A program made the translations under genes and the position numbers. The notes beneath the pieces are model-generated. The model searched no databases, was not told the origin of the DNA, and was given only the letters and a program-made list of their open reading frames with translations. This document shows, in pieces, positions 45,110 to 56,523 of a stretch of 64,000 nt of DNA. Source of the stretch: Anaspis maculata (taxonomy: Eukaryota > Arthropoda > Insecta > Coleoptera > Scraptiidae); assembly GCA_949128115.1 (NCBI GenBank), contig OX421962.1, positions 43,981,745 through 44,045,744 on the forward strand. Direction: 5' to 3'. Each line of letters opens with the position of its first letter. Within the stretch, counting starts at the first letter, position 1.

Positions 45110-45189
45110 TTTAGTAGGTACAGGTTTTCCCAGATATTGTTCACATAATTTACATGATAGATACCCCGAGATAATTTGAGAAATGAAAA

Positions 45190-45675
45190 GTGATCCAAAT
45201 TGAGTTTCCACATGAGAAGACGCTATATTTTTGACATTTCAATGTAGTTTTCAACATCAAAGCGATATTTGTGGAGCAGAAAGGTGTACAAAATTGTCTA
45301 TGGAGTGATACACGACCGAAAATCGGGTGTCCAACCCTATTACGAAAATGGACTTTCCAGAAGGAGTGGGAAGGGAAGGAATTTTGGTTTGAAAAAAACG
45401 ACCCTCTGGGCGCATTATCTGGAAAGTCAAGAATTTAAGCAAAATGGCTTCATATCAAACACACGAAAACATCAGTATGTTCGTTCTCGTCGTCCAAAAG
45501 ATCGATTTTCTAAATCAAACTTGGACAATTTTCACCCGATTTTCAGTCGTGTATCGCTTCATAGACAATTTTTGTACACCTTTCTTATTTCGCAAATATC
45601 GGTTTCACATGGAAAACTACTTTGAAATATCAATAATACAGCGTCCTCTCATGTGGAAACTCAATTTGAATCGCC
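45190..45675. repeat. foldback element, about 485 bp
   Basis: AAATTGAGTTTCCACATGAG with GACGCT pairs with AGCGTC and CTCATGTGGAAACTCAATTT. Further paired words are GGTGTACAAAATTGTCTATG and CGACCGAAAATCGGGTG. Centre near 45432. Confidence 0.85.
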
Positions 45676-45945
45676 TTTTAGAGTTGACGGCACACCACAG
45701 GGACCTGTGGGCGGGGCTGAACAGAATAACAAAAATCGTGGGTGCGTGACCATAGTCACCCCCGGAAGAAGTGAAACTTCTATAGGTATGAATGAGGTAT
45801 GAATCAATCAGCAAACAACGTTCGAAGAGGTGTTCTTTTCGTACTCCCGCTCCGCTCCCTAATAGTCCGGATGTTAAGGTATATAACCCTTCACTTTCAT
45901 AACAAGCATTTTGTAGCATCTTGTTTTTTTTTTATTATCAATATA

Positions 45946-47488
45946 CCGGGTGGGCCATAATAAACCGGAATACTTTTTTTTGCCTATCAAATGTTTATTC
46001 CTTGACCGATTTTGACGGGAATGGTACCAATGGTAAGCCAATAGACTAGGTCGTACACCACAAAAGTCAAAATGGCCGTCGCATCAAAATTCAAGATGGC
46101 GGAAATGTTTGAATATATACCTTCTTTTGTTCTCGTTCTTTTTGTTCAAAAGTTATGGAAACTGTGAAAACAACAACATGATCGGAAAGAATGGAGTTTT
46201 TCTCACAATTCAAGACCATTCCGAGATTATTCGGTCCATTCGTTCTGGAGTTATAGCGGAATTAAAAAAGGCCTACTCCACATGTTCTGACCAGAAATGA
46301 TGTTTTTAAATTTTGATTTCCTGCCTATAAAATTTTTATTCCCTGACCGATTTTGACGGGAATGATAGCAACGGAAAGCCAATAGACTAGGTCGTACACC
46401 ACAGAAATCAAAATGGCCGTCACTTCAAAATTCAAGATGGCGGAATTGTTTGAATATACACCTTCTTTGGTTTTCGTTCTTTTTGTTCAAAAGTTATGGA
46501 AACTGTGAAAACAACAACATAATCGGAAAGAATGGAGTTTTTCTCACAATTCAAGACCATTCAGAGCTTATTCGGTCCATTAGTTCTGAAGTTATAGCGA
46601 AATTAAAAAAGGCCTACTTCACTGTTCTGACCAGAAATGATGGTTGTAAATTTTGGTTTCCTGCCTCCCAAATTTTCATTTTTCGGGGCCGATTCCACAA
46701 AAATTGGTGTCAATGGATACTCAATAATCACCTAAATGAGTTTTATGGACAATATCATGACGATCAAAAGAACCTGATTTTTTTCAAGGCTTTGCGCATC
46801 TTTACGAAAAGTTCGAAATCACTGGTGGACGCCCTACCCACGTTTTCGCTTAACGGGTAGGATGATGGCTCTGACAGACAAAACTGTTGCACTGTTGGCT
46901 AGTAAACAAATCTTTTGACAACTTTTTTTTACAAGCCGTGAGTTTTCTTATCGTAGTAAAAAATATGTTGTCTGAAGAAAACAAAATTCTTATCAAGGGG
47001 CTGTTGAATGCGGGTCGTACTGTCGCCCAAATTATCTCCGACTTTCCTGAACGGAGGTTTCGGAAGAACTCTCTACGACTTGGCAAAAAAAAAATAGGGA
47101 CACGGGGTCAGTCGATCGGAGGCATGGTGGTGGCCATTGCTGGTCAGAACATGTGAAGTAGGCCTTTTTCAATTTCGCTATAACTTCAGAACGAATGAAC
47201 CGAATAAGCTCGGAATGGTCTTGAATTGTGAGAAAAACTCTATTCTTTCCGATTATGTTGTTGTTTTCACAGTTTCCGTAAATTTTGAACAAAAAGAACG
47301 AAAACAAAAGAAGGTGCATATTCAAATATTTCCGCCATCTTGAATTTTGAAGTGACGGCCATTTTGACTTTTGTGGTGTACGACCTAGTCTATTGGCTTT
47401 CCGTTGGTATCATTCCCGTCAAAATCGGTCAAGAAATAAAAATTTTATAGGCAAAAAAAAGTATTCCGGTTTATTATGGCCCACCCGG
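45946..47488. mobile_element. mariner-type foldback with three arm copies, TSD TA
   Basis: Ends CCGGGTGGGCCATAATAAAC and GTTTATTATGGCCCACCCGG, flanked by TA on both sides. The arm (about 320 bp with AATTCAAGATGGCGG and CAAAAGTTATGGAAACTGTG) occurs twice in direct order (about 45990-46300 and 46335-46640) and once inverted (47150-47440). The small frames inside the arms repeat with them and are not genes. The middle keeps a fragment of a transposase (next entry). Confidence 0.88.
46965..47150 (+). pseudogene. transposase HTH fragment (Tc1/mariner type)
   Basis: ATG followed by L-S-E-E-N-K-I-L-I-K-G-L-L then A-Q-I-I-S-D-F-P-E-R, the style of the first helix-turn-helix of mariner-like transposases. 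After this the frame shifts: the expected L-Y-D-L-A-K-K and D-T-G-S-V continuation is only visible in another frame, and the catalytic domain is absent. It lies in the loop of a TA-flanked foldback, which suggests the foldback arose from a mariner relative. It cannot be functional. Confidence 0.55.
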
Positions 47489-48416
47489 TAATTATTATGG
47501 GTCACTTGAAGGGCAGAGTACTTTCGGCATTATTTTTTCACGTTTAGACTTTTTTGTTACTTTCTCGCTGCGCTCGGCTCTTAAACTTCCATCTTCATCA
47601 CATGAAGTCTCACTCATACCCCTAATTCAATGAATATCTATCTATTTTCATCAATAATATTCTCCATAAAGTACCTGTAATATAATAATAACTTTCATTA
47701 TTATTTTATTTTATCTTCCTGCGGTGCCGGTGAGCCGACGCGGTCCGTCTGTCCAAGGTAAACATAATAATTATGCGAATGTGAAATCGTGACGGATTTT
47801 CTTACTGTACGATTTTCCCTGTTATATTACAGCACGGTGGAAACTGTGTCTGGTAGGCACAGCATGGCAATCTAATAATCTCCACAAAGTATAATAATGT
47901 CGTTTGGAAAACTTCGGTATCAATTTTAAATGAAAAAATCAAAAAATATAAAATATATAGGTATTTAGATAGGTATGTACCTCGTGAATGTGATTTGCGG
48001 TAACTACGTGGTTCTAGAGTTCCTACGATATTATCTTCCCCACTCACAATAAAGCCGTCAATCAGAAGAGATCCGCTAGCGGCTCTCCCACTGGCACTAC
48101 CAATCGGCGGCCTCCTATTCAAATTTTGGTCGCGCTAAGCGTTGTCGCAGTCAAATTATCACTCAACTGGAGTGAAGCCATCGTCCTATGTTTGGCTCGA
48201 GGTTAGGCTATTGCCAGGCAGCGCGATTTCGCAAATAGGCGCTTCAAAAGGTGGTTGAAATATTACCTGCTTATAAAACTCCCTAACCATCAACTCTTCA
48301 CCAAAAAATTACCATTTGACTGATGTGGTCCAAATTTCACGGAATGTCTCGTGACTTACAGCAGTTTTTTTTCAAATTAGACACTGGAGTGTCTTGAAGA
48401 ATTACGTTATAAGCAG
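47489..48416. other. gene-free stretch
   Basis: No gene supported. The minus-strand frame at 47802-48122 has no known relatives. Confidence 0.35.
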
Positions 48417-48424
48417 CTCATGAG

Positions 48425-48840
48425 TAGGGAGTAGCGCTGGGCAATACATTTGATTAATCGATTATTTTAGCATGCAAAAAATCATCGAATAATCAAAAAT
48501 CCAGATTATTCGATTATCCAATTAGGTAGTCGATTATGAATAAACGATCAATTAATCGATCATTCGATTGTGAATAATCGATTATTTGAGGGATTATTCG
48601 ATTTTTTAATCAATTATTCGATTTTTTGATCGATTAATCGATTATTCAATGAACGATTCGAATAGAATAATTGCATATTTCATAATCGGTTATACATATT
48701 CGAATAAAATCGATTAATTGATTTCAAAATAATCGATAAATCGATTTTGAAATAAATGAAATAATCGATTAATCGAAGTAATATATTATTTTTTTTATAA
48801 TCGATTATTGGTTATAAAATCTCATAATTGCCCAGCCCTA
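48425..48840. mobile_element. hAT-like MITE, 416 bp, TSD CTCATGAG
   Basis: Right end ATTGCCCAGCCCTA; left end TAGGG(AGTAGC)GCTGGGCAAT with a small internal insertion. Duplication CTCATGAG at 48417-48424 and 48841-48848. The body is dense in ATAATCGATTA words on both strands, so it can fold in many ways. The duplication has the same sequence as that of the hAT element at 22366-23535. Confidence 0.85.
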
Positions 48841-48949
48841 CTCATGAGTTAGGGCTGGAATTCAAGACTGTCTGTAAAATTTGAGCCAAATCGGTCGAAC
48901 GTTTCACAAAATATCGAAAGAAAACGATTTTTGGTTCCAATAGCGATAT

Positions 48950-49110
48950 TATTGATATTATAAATAATATCATCTGATATTATTTCCACTTTCCAGTATT
49001 ATTGGTACTATCGGTATTATAGATATTATTTCCAGTATTATTCTCAGTATCTCCGGTATTATTGGTATTATGTGCAAATTATTACTGGTAATACAAGCTT
49101 CGGTATTATG
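48950..49110 (+). repeat. low-complexity TATTATTGG-type tract
   Basis: Imperfect tandem words TATTATTGGTA / TATTATAGATA / TATTATTTCCAG with a period of about 3 and 9. Simple repeat, not coding. Confidence 0.7.
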
Positions 49111-49889
49111 TTGTACAAATTTTGGGTCCGTGATCCACCCCTCGCGCCACACAATGGATACAATGATAACTTCTAGCCAAGTCGAGAACCATCCCTGTCA
49201 GGCACCACAACACTTCTGCACAACACCAAGTAGAGGAAGGAGTCCAGTGTCGGCGACACGCATTACGAAAATAAATTAATCATTTTCGGTTGTAAATGAC
49301 ACTACCGCTGAGTTGGAATTCATCGATAAAATCAAATTTTAGTTAATGATGGAAGCTGTTGTCCTTAAAACACAATGCAAGCGGTAAAAAAATACCAACT
49401 GTAAAGAATAGAACCGAACGCCGACACTGGTCACCCCAAGGACCTGACACTATAATGTCACACCTCCGCGTTACACACCTCCGTTACATCTACTGATGCC
49501 ATGAAGCGAATTCACTCTCATGTGTGGTTCTGCGTTAGTTGTGTGTTGTGATCTAGGCGCGAGAAAAGAAGTTTCACTTCAAAAATCGTTTTTGACGAGT
49601 CCGTGTCTTGAAATAGGAGAAGCAGCACCGTCAGCTGGAGTGGTGGACCATTACCAGGTCAGAGGCGAACCTAAAATTCCACTCAAATCTAGGTGCACCA
49701 CTGATGAACTCAGTTCGCAGTTAGGCTCCGCTCACAGGTTCATGTGGTATTCCGAGTACATACTCTACATACATATTTGATTTTTCCCAAAGCTCAAAAG
49801 TGCAGTATCCAAGGGGTTTTCGCCGCGTATCGTCCCCACTATTATGTTTAAAACCAATAGCGTATTCATTTTTGGTGCAGACATGCTGG
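49111..49889. other. gene-free stretch
   Basis: The frames at 49070-49279 and 49520-49780 have no family resemblance, and no splice signals support them. Confidence 0.3.
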
Positions 49890-50275
49890 GAATGAAACTT
49901 GGAGAAAAATTCTTGAAATCGGACCGACGCCGACAGTTCTCAAGGTTTCCTCTATGGAAAAACTGCATATTTTTCAACTTTCTATCCCGTGAACAGATTT
50001 TTACCATTTTTTAACAAGAGGTAACTGATGGCTCTTCAACATTTTTCAACAATTTTTTTTCCAGTTTCCCGGGAATTTCCCTGTTGAAAATGTAAAACCA
50101 GCCTGGGTTATCGAGACCGGACTTGAATGATGGAGCTTCAAGTGAAGCTTTAATTGACGATTTTTACAATAAGATGATTTGGGAAAAGATTTGAGGTCTC
50201 ACGGGAAGTTCAATTTTTCAAAATTTTCAATTTCTTGCAATTAATTCTTGATCTTTCTCTCTTATTCTAACTTTC
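49890..50275 (-). repeat. dispersed repeat (copy 2)
   Basis: Reverse-complement match to 24700-25095 (AAAATCGTCAACTA-type word, TTCCCGGGAATTTCCC, AGAGAAAGATCAAGAAT on the minus strand). Ends on both sides are ragged. Confidence 0.7.
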
Positions 50276-50590
50276 CATCCGAAGGGACGTCTCATACAAA
50301 AATTTCCATCCGTTCCTTGCTACTCGTCGGGGAAGTTTTGGGGTGACACAACCGATTTTTTTCTAGCAACCGGACGCATGTGTTCAATATTTCAGATATC
50401 AAGGATATAGGCCTGACTCTCCCAAAGTATTTTAGCATTGGTTGTTTCAGTTTTTCCAATGGGTTTCTTTTCGTAAAATAAATAATGTTTTTCTCCTTAT
50501 CGGCTCGCAACGGCCATAGAAGTATTCCGTTATTAACTCATAAATGAATCTAGAAAAGTTGCAAATTAGACAGTAGAAACGGCCAGACTA

Positions 50591-50664
50591 TTCCCGGGAA
50601 TCGAACCCGGAGCTCCCGTGGCCGCAGGCAGCCACGCAAGCCCCTGCGCCACGGGGCCGTCTAG
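50591..50664 (-). repeat. tRNA-like pseudogene or SINE head
   Basis: Minus strand: GGCCCCGTGGCGCAGGGG (A-box-like D arm), a GC-rich middle arm, then CCGGGTTCGATTCCCGG, a perfect T arm of 5 bp with a 7-nt loop. The first seven bases do not pair with the last seven, so no acceptor stem forms; it is not a functional tRNA. tRNA-derived SINE or pseudogene. Confidence 0.6.
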
Positions 50665-50724
50665 GTTTTTTTTAGTAAGAGATAATATGAGAACATGACA
50701 TTGTCATGTCATCATGACACACAT

Positions 50725-51466
50725 TGACATTGCGATTTCTTGATACAGGGAAAAAACTCAAAAAAACTTCGAACTTTATAATTCTCAAAGTATCATTACT
50801 CATTTTTTTCAAATGGCATGCCCCTAATTTTATAACGTTATCTGATAGCTTTTTTTATCCTCTTTCATTTTTACTAGGAGTGCCCTACCCTTAAACTTCA
50901 TTTTTCTCGGGATAATCGGAAATTTTCACAAAATTTGCTATTTTTTTGGTTTTTTCCAAAATTTGAGTTGGCCGTGATGAATGACAGACAAGCCAAATAG
51001 TCCGCAACTCTCAGTTAGTCAGTCTAAATCTTGTCGAACAAAGAAAAATGAATTTACGCGAGATAAAATGATTGATATGATGTTCTGGTAATAATCCAGA
51101 TATCCAGGATCCCACTTTGTTTTCTTTTTGCGTTGAAGCCATTTTTTTTGTTCGACAGTATTCAGACTGACTAACTGACAGCTGCGTACTTTTTGGCTGG
51201 CCTGTCATTCATCACGGTCAACTCAATTTTTGAAAAAACCAAAAAAAAGAGCAAATTTTGTGAAAACTTCCGATTATCTCGAAAAAAATCAAGTTTAAGG
51301 GTAGGGTACCCCTAATAAAATGAGAGAGGATAAAAAAGCTATCAAATAACGTTATAAAATTGGGCATGCCATTTGAAAAAATTGAGTTTTAATACTTTGA
51401 AAATTATGAAGTTTGATGTTTTTTTGTGAACGCCCTGTGTCAAGAAATCTCAATTTTTTGACATTA
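50725..51466. repeat. foldback element, about 740 bp
   Basis: ATTTCTTGATACAGGG pairs with CCCTGTGTCAAGAAAT. CCTACCCTTAAACTT pairs with AAGTTTAAGGGTAGG. TTGGCCGTGATGAATGACAG pairs with CTGTCATTCATCACGGTCAA, and GTTAGTCAGTCT pairs with AGACTGACTAAC. Centre near 51095. Non-coding. Confidence 0.9.
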
Positions 51467-52110
51467 GAATATTGGTCTTTGACTTGACTATTACCATGTC
51501 AAGTTTCATCTCTTAGTTTTGGAAAGCAAGGCCGCTACAATTTTTCTGAAAACTGGGAGCGAAGGGGTTGAAGATGAAAATTTGACAATGTGTGTCCTAG
51601 ATGTCCCCCTGAAAATAAAAATCGACCTGTTTTGGCGTTTTTCTGGAATACTTTTTGGCGGCAAGAAATCTGGGATGGGTGCTTTTCAAAAAATCACTCA
51701 CAATAATTAAGCCACAAATAAAGTCAAAAACTACTGTTGAAACAAGAGGTTGAAAAGAATAATTATTTTTGACTATATTGAATCCATTGGAGCATTTTGC
51801 CACATTCTGTATAATATGGCATTGGCATGAAAATGGAACTACAGAAAAAACGTCCTGGAAAAACTTTTTTCATAGTTTTGAAAGGGGAAAGTTCCTGGGG
51901 TGGCATATAATTTAACCGTAACCACTCCTACCTATACCGATTGTATTCTTTCTTATTTGACTCAAGAACATGAGAACAATGATAAAAAGTCCATTTTCAT
52001 TAGGAACCATTAAAACAACTTTACATTGTCATTATTCTGAACAGACATAAATTCAAAATGCCAGAAAGGCTGGTGTTTAATTTTCGTTGAAATTAATATT
52101 TTTAAGAGAA
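51467..52110. other. gene-free stretch
   Basis: AT-rich, no gene and no clear repeat. Positions 51540-51640 loosely resemble the loop of the foldback at 11567-12372 (GATGAAAATTTGACAATG and ATAAAAATCGACCTGTTTT). Confidence 0.35.
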
Positions 52111-52124
52111 TTGCAGGGACAGAA

Positions 52125-53245
52125 ATTGACGAAGGAGGCCCTGAAGCCTCAAAATTTACGTCATAAGGTACATGAATAAAACCAACTGGATTTTGTGTGG
52201 GAGCATCCCCTTATCCCCTAAACTGCAGGCGTTTTTTTCAGCGGTGGCTCTGACAAAACGGGGGTTTTCAGTGCTTGCGGAACCGTCCGCTTCCCGCAGC
52301 TAGCGACTGTCACTCCGACTCCACTTGGACGGATCCATACGCACCCATACTAAGGCAATAATTCTCCATACGCAGTCTTTATCACAAAACAAGGAATAAC
52401 AATGGAAAATCACATCCGGAAAGAGTAGACTCTTCATCATGAGCGCCACTATTTTGACACCTACGCTTGTGTAGATGTAGCACGACGTTAACAAAGTGTG
52501 GATTCGTACGCTTCCCGCCATATGCACGTGAAATATTTTCTTCGCCCGGGGCACCTGAAAGTTGGACCAGAGTAAGATGGAGCATCCCTGAGAACAAATT
52601 CAACAGCAAAAACGTACACTTCCCGCTTCAAATGCGTCCTCCATGCAATTGTAAAAATCCGCCTCCCGCGTATTTTTGATGGTGCCGGATTGCGTGAACG
52701 TACGCTTCTAGGTATTCCCGCAGTCTAGGGGTCGAAAATCTGGTCGTGAGACAACATTTTTGGGGGCTTTGGGAGTCCATAAGACAAGTTTGAAATTTTC
52801 AAAAAATGATCAAAATTTATCAATTTTTTCACAGGCGTTTTATTAACCAACTCACTAAGTGTGATATATATTTGTGATCAGGATGAAAGACGGAATTGAT
52901 TTCCATGTTAAAACACAGGGCGTACGATTTGAGAAAACATTTTCGATGTTGCACCCTGTAAGCGATGTACCATTGAAAATTTTTGTGGATTGATTCGAAA
53001 CCTACGTAAGAAATCATGTAAGGATCGTTTCCTAAAATTATGTCAAAGGAGCAGTCTCCAGAAGGAGGTGAATTTTGGCCTATTTTGAAAATTTTAAACT
53101 TGTCTTATGGACCGAGAGCCCCCAAAAATGTTGTCTTCTGACCCGATTTTTGATTGAGGGGATGTTCCCACCCAAAAGCCCGTTGGTTTCATTCAAGTAC
53201 CATATGACGTAAATTTTTGACTTTTTTCGAAAATTGACAAGCCTA
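52125..53245. repeat. foldback element with the CAGGGTGT core, left arm interrupted
   Basis: Right arm 53083-53245; left arm 52125-52214 continued at 52732-52805. Paired words include AAAATTTACGTCATAAGGTA against TACCATATGACGTAAATTTT, and ACAACATTTTTGGGGGCT against AGCCCCCAAAAATGTTGT. The loop (52817-53074) is the core also found in the foldback at 23837-24629, although the arms there are different. Confidence 0.8.
52215..52731. mobile_element. inverted-end element, 517 bp, nested in a foldback arm
   Basis: Ends CCCCTAAACTGCAGG and CCCGCAGTCTAGGGG. It splits the left arm of the surrounding foldback, and removal of it restores the pairing with the right arm. The duplication is too short to read securely (T or AT). 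The inside has GTACGCTTC and CCCGC words but no gene. Confidence 0.75.
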
Positions 53246-53999
53246 TACCAGCCCAGAGCTCCGATGAGGTCTGACATGTACCTAAGACAAAGAAATTTTC
53301 AACAACCTTATCAAGGCACATTAGACCTACAGGGTTAGAATCATGTACCTACCTTATGTCATAAGTTTTGAGTCGCCAGCTCCCTGTCCAATAGTGTAAT
53401 TATTATTTTAGTATAATTATTTAGCAACACAAAAATATTTAGTGATCTGTTTTTTATCATTTCCAAAGAGTCATTCGGGAGCAATACCAAGAGCTCAGAC
53501 GTCCTAATTGGTGCACGCACCTACCCACCCTGCAATAATTCTCGATCAACAAAATTTAGGACCTTCCCTTCCAGAACTGTTCAAGGATGTGAAGACGATT
53601 TTCCGCTCATCAATTAGTGACACTGTTTCTCATCGTTCGATGATGGAAAAGCAAAAAGTCGAGGACGGAAATTCTTGGCGAGGTCTCTCGCGAATATCCC
53701 AGAACCTGTCTTCTGACGAGCAGCGTGCGGCCGTTGATGGTTCCCGTTAATATAGGTGATGAAAGTAGGTAAGTTATCGCATAACAAGCCGGGATATGCA
53801 GTCATGGAGCAGGCGAGCAAGCAATGGGCTAGCAGCTAGATCAACGGCAGCGACCAACTTGTCAAGAGCGTGCCACAGTGCGGTCGCGGTCCGTCAGACG
53901 AGGAGCAGCTAGCAGGCGGGCGTACGGCAGGCGAAGCTAAACCAGTGGCAAGGCACCTGGTTGATGGCTCAGTGAAGTGACCGGCTAGAGGCTCTGAAG
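53246..53999. other. upstream region of the signal-peptide exon at 54000
   Basis: From about 53820 the sequence turns G+C-rich with many CpG, typical of a promoter and 5' leader; no TATA box. The frame at 53508-53750 is open but unlike any known family. Confidence 0.4.
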
Positions 54000-54194
54000 A
54001 TGGCTGTGGGTCTCGGCAAGACTTTACCGGCGACGTGTTGCGGGAGCCTCGTCCTGGCAGCGGTGGTGGTGGTGGTGGTGGTGGCGATGGTGATGGACGA
54101 AGCCCTTGCAAAGCGTCTTCGCTACGACCAGCACGACGCCCTCTCCGTGGCTCGCTGCGAAGCGCACTGTTGGCTTTCGCTCGGCAAAAGCTCT
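54000..54194 (+). CDS. first coding exon of a secreted protein, anosmin-like start, partial
   Basis: ATG plus 65 codons to the donor TCT|GTAAGC, phase 0. A signal peptide with an uninterrupted Val run (residues 22-28, encoded by GTG repeats) is followed by a likely cleavage site at A-L-A (residues 35-37) and then K-R-L-R-Y-D-Q-H-D-A-L-S-V-A-R-C-E-A-H-C. The R-C-x3-C spacing right after the signal peptide resembles the N-terminal Cys-rich region of anosmin-1 (Kallmann syndrome protein), an extracellular matrix protein with WAP and fibronectin III domains. The remaining exons are not seen in the 9.8 kb to the right, so the gene would continue beyond the window over a long intron. The exon is a good candidate; the family name is tentative. 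Confidence 0.5.
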
Positions 54195-54896
54195 GTAAGC
54201 TTCTTGAATATCTTTTATAAACTTACCCAGTTCGCTTGATTACCTCGTGTATCTACTGCCCAATAAGATTGTGTAGGTACCTCCATAAAGAACAGATGCC
54301 CTGACAAATAGTTCAACATAATGATGCCACACTGGCACAAAAATTTTCCCTTCCTTTATTATCTATTCTAAGTGGTAGGTAGTCATTATCAGTCTATTCA
54401 TTGTGACTTTTTTTCCGCAAACATATATTGAAAGTGAGTTTCTCTGGACTTGAAAACGATTGTCGAAAGTTGGACGTTACATAGAATAGCACGTGCTATT
54501 AGTTTACTTTTCACCGCTCATCATAGATGAGACTGATGAGAGGTATCAAAAGAGACATGGTGATTTTTTTACAACAATTAATTTTTGGTGGTATTCTGTA
54601 AAAAATGATATTCGATAAACGCTCTGTTATGTAAAAATTCGTATCGGCCATTGGCTGTTGCCTAGGTAATAACAGCGTAACAGAGCCTTCATGGAATGTA
54701 ATTTTTTAAAGAATCGCACCATTTGTGTAACTTTGGGTTATTTACTAGACAGTACCTAACGCAGTAACTTTAATTTAGTGCCTTTCACATTAATGTTGTC
54801 TATGATAGCCGTAAATGAGTGACATTACCTCAGTTTTGTTGCAATTCACAGAAAGAACAAGTCTTTTGCATTATGCCCAAAAGATCAATCAATAGC
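54195..54896. other. presumed first intron of the anosmin-like gene, first part
   Basis: Starts with the donor GTAAGC. AT-rich with no exon-like frame. The intron, if real, runs to the right edge of the window and holds all later features. Confidence 0.35.
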
Positions 54897-55305
54897 ATTG
54901 GTTAAGGACGAGTTGGATTGTTGAAATAAGGCGTTACGGAATCATTTCCTTGATTCTTATTCCTTGATAAAAATTCACCATTCAGGTCTCTTTCGCCAGT
55001 AAATAGTAAGTAAAGTAAGTAAAGTACAACATTTTAACCGAGGTTTTAACCAACAAGAACAGGTAAATAGGTTTCGTCAACATTCTCAACAACAGGTAAA
55101 ACATTTTCAAGAATTAAAAAAACTAAACTTCGATTTTTTTCTTAATTTAGAAAATGTTGATGATGGAAATGATCAATCCATATCCATAGTACCACCCTGT
55201 AGCTTTCGAAAGAGAGCTGAATGGTGAATTTCTGTCAAGAAATAAGCCCGCTGGAATTGGTTCTGCAGCGCCTTATTTCACCAGTCCAATAACTCCATCC
55301 TTGAT
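54897..55305. repeat. foldback element, about 410 bp
   Basis: GATTGTTGAAATAAGGCG pairs with CGCCTTATTTCACCAGTC, AATTCACCATTCAG pairs with CTGAATGGTGAATT, and CTCTTTCG pairs with CGAAAGAG. The spacer contains AAGTAAAGTAAGTAAAGTA simple repeats. Confidence 0.8.
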
Positions 55306-56139
55306 AAAGACCCCATATTTTGTGCGCTCAATGTCGTTTTTAAAGCTCAAGGATAATAATCCATTATTATCGCCCATCATCGCTGCAGTTACTTGCATTC
55401 GACAAATGATAATGTAACTTGAATGTTACTTGCATTATCTTGGTAATTCATAATAAAAATCAAGTTCATAAGTATAAGTGCAGTATGCGACAACGGTTTC
55501 TGGGGAGTGAAAATAGGTATGGGGACCTATCTGGGAGCCAGCCGTATATATAAACCGTTGTATGTATCAACGACATCTTCTGTAGATTATACAGGGTGGT
55601 TCAGGATTGAATCTGAAAAATTTCTAAGATCGATAAAGCATGAGCAAACAATAAGAACAAACCCAAAAACGGCTCTTTGATGTCTGTTCGTCTTGTTGTT
55701 TTGTTTTGTCTCGTGTAAGTATAGTTGCGATCAACCTAATGAATAATGATCAACTGGGTAATGAAATATCCATTGGAATGAAAAAAAAATGGCACGGCAA
55801 ATATTTTTCTGCATAAATTTGACGTTTACCAGTGTCGTAGTCGAAGTCTGAGAAAGACTACAATTTATCAAAATACCACACCACCAAATACGCTCCCGCC
55901 CTCTTGAAATATCCCCACTGTGACTGTGATATACCCTGCTCTCCCCCTTCCACCAGATCAACGCACTCTGTCATTCTGCGCTGTCAATTCATTGTACATA
56001 GTCTTCACAAATACAATGCGTGGTACGCTTAATCGTCTGTTGATTCTTTATCACTCATTTCGTTACAATCCCAGAGCTGAAAATATGTACAACAAGCCCC
56101 TGAGAATCTTCTGAATTTCATCCAACTGGGTCAAATTAT
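55306..56139. other. gene-free stretch
   Basis: One TATACAGGGTGGTTCAGGAT word (about 55590) looks like a single mariner-type end without a partner. The frame at 55731-55961 has no relatives. Confidence 0.35.
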
Positions 56140-56420
56140 AGGAAAGTAAGTTCAATATGGCGATCCAAGATGGCGTCAGATCACAAAACCAAGCATGAAA
56201 GCAAGAATACCTATTCAAGGCATTAAGTAAGTTGAAAATTCCACCAAAATCAGTTAGTTTATAGAAGAATGCAATATGGCGAGCCAAGATGGCGCCACAA
56301 GTGGACAAAAAGCTCGTTGTTTACTCTTTTGGACATAAGCTTCCATTGGAAAAAGTTGCAGGGCTGTTACTTTATTCCTCAAGAAGGAGTTCAGCTGCAA
56401 ACACTTATACACAAACAGAC
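56140..56420 (+). repeat. diverged copy of the ATGGCGGCCAAGATGGCGG unit
   Basis: Two units of about 120 bp with CAATATGGCGATCCAAGATGG and CAATATGGCGAGCCAAGATGG, then TTATTCCTCAAGAAGGAGTT and ACAAACAGACAAG. The order of words is the same as at 25900-26400, so it is a partial copy of the left side of that composite foldback. Confidence 0.75.
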
Positions 56421-56523
56421 AAGCAGAGATACAGATTTAATCTTAGAGCTTATAATTGATCATATAACTTTTTATATGAAACAACTGACTATGCCTTGTA
56501 TACCATGTTCATGTACAAGATCT

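Noticed and set aside
46109..46860. Repeated small proteins with F-K-S-Y-G-N-C-E-N-N
   Set aside because: They recur in each arm copy of the TA-flanked foldback, including the inverted one. No start context or domain.
50591..50664. Functional tRNA gene
   Set aside because: T arm perfect, but the acceptor stem does not pair and the anticodon arm has an irregular loop.
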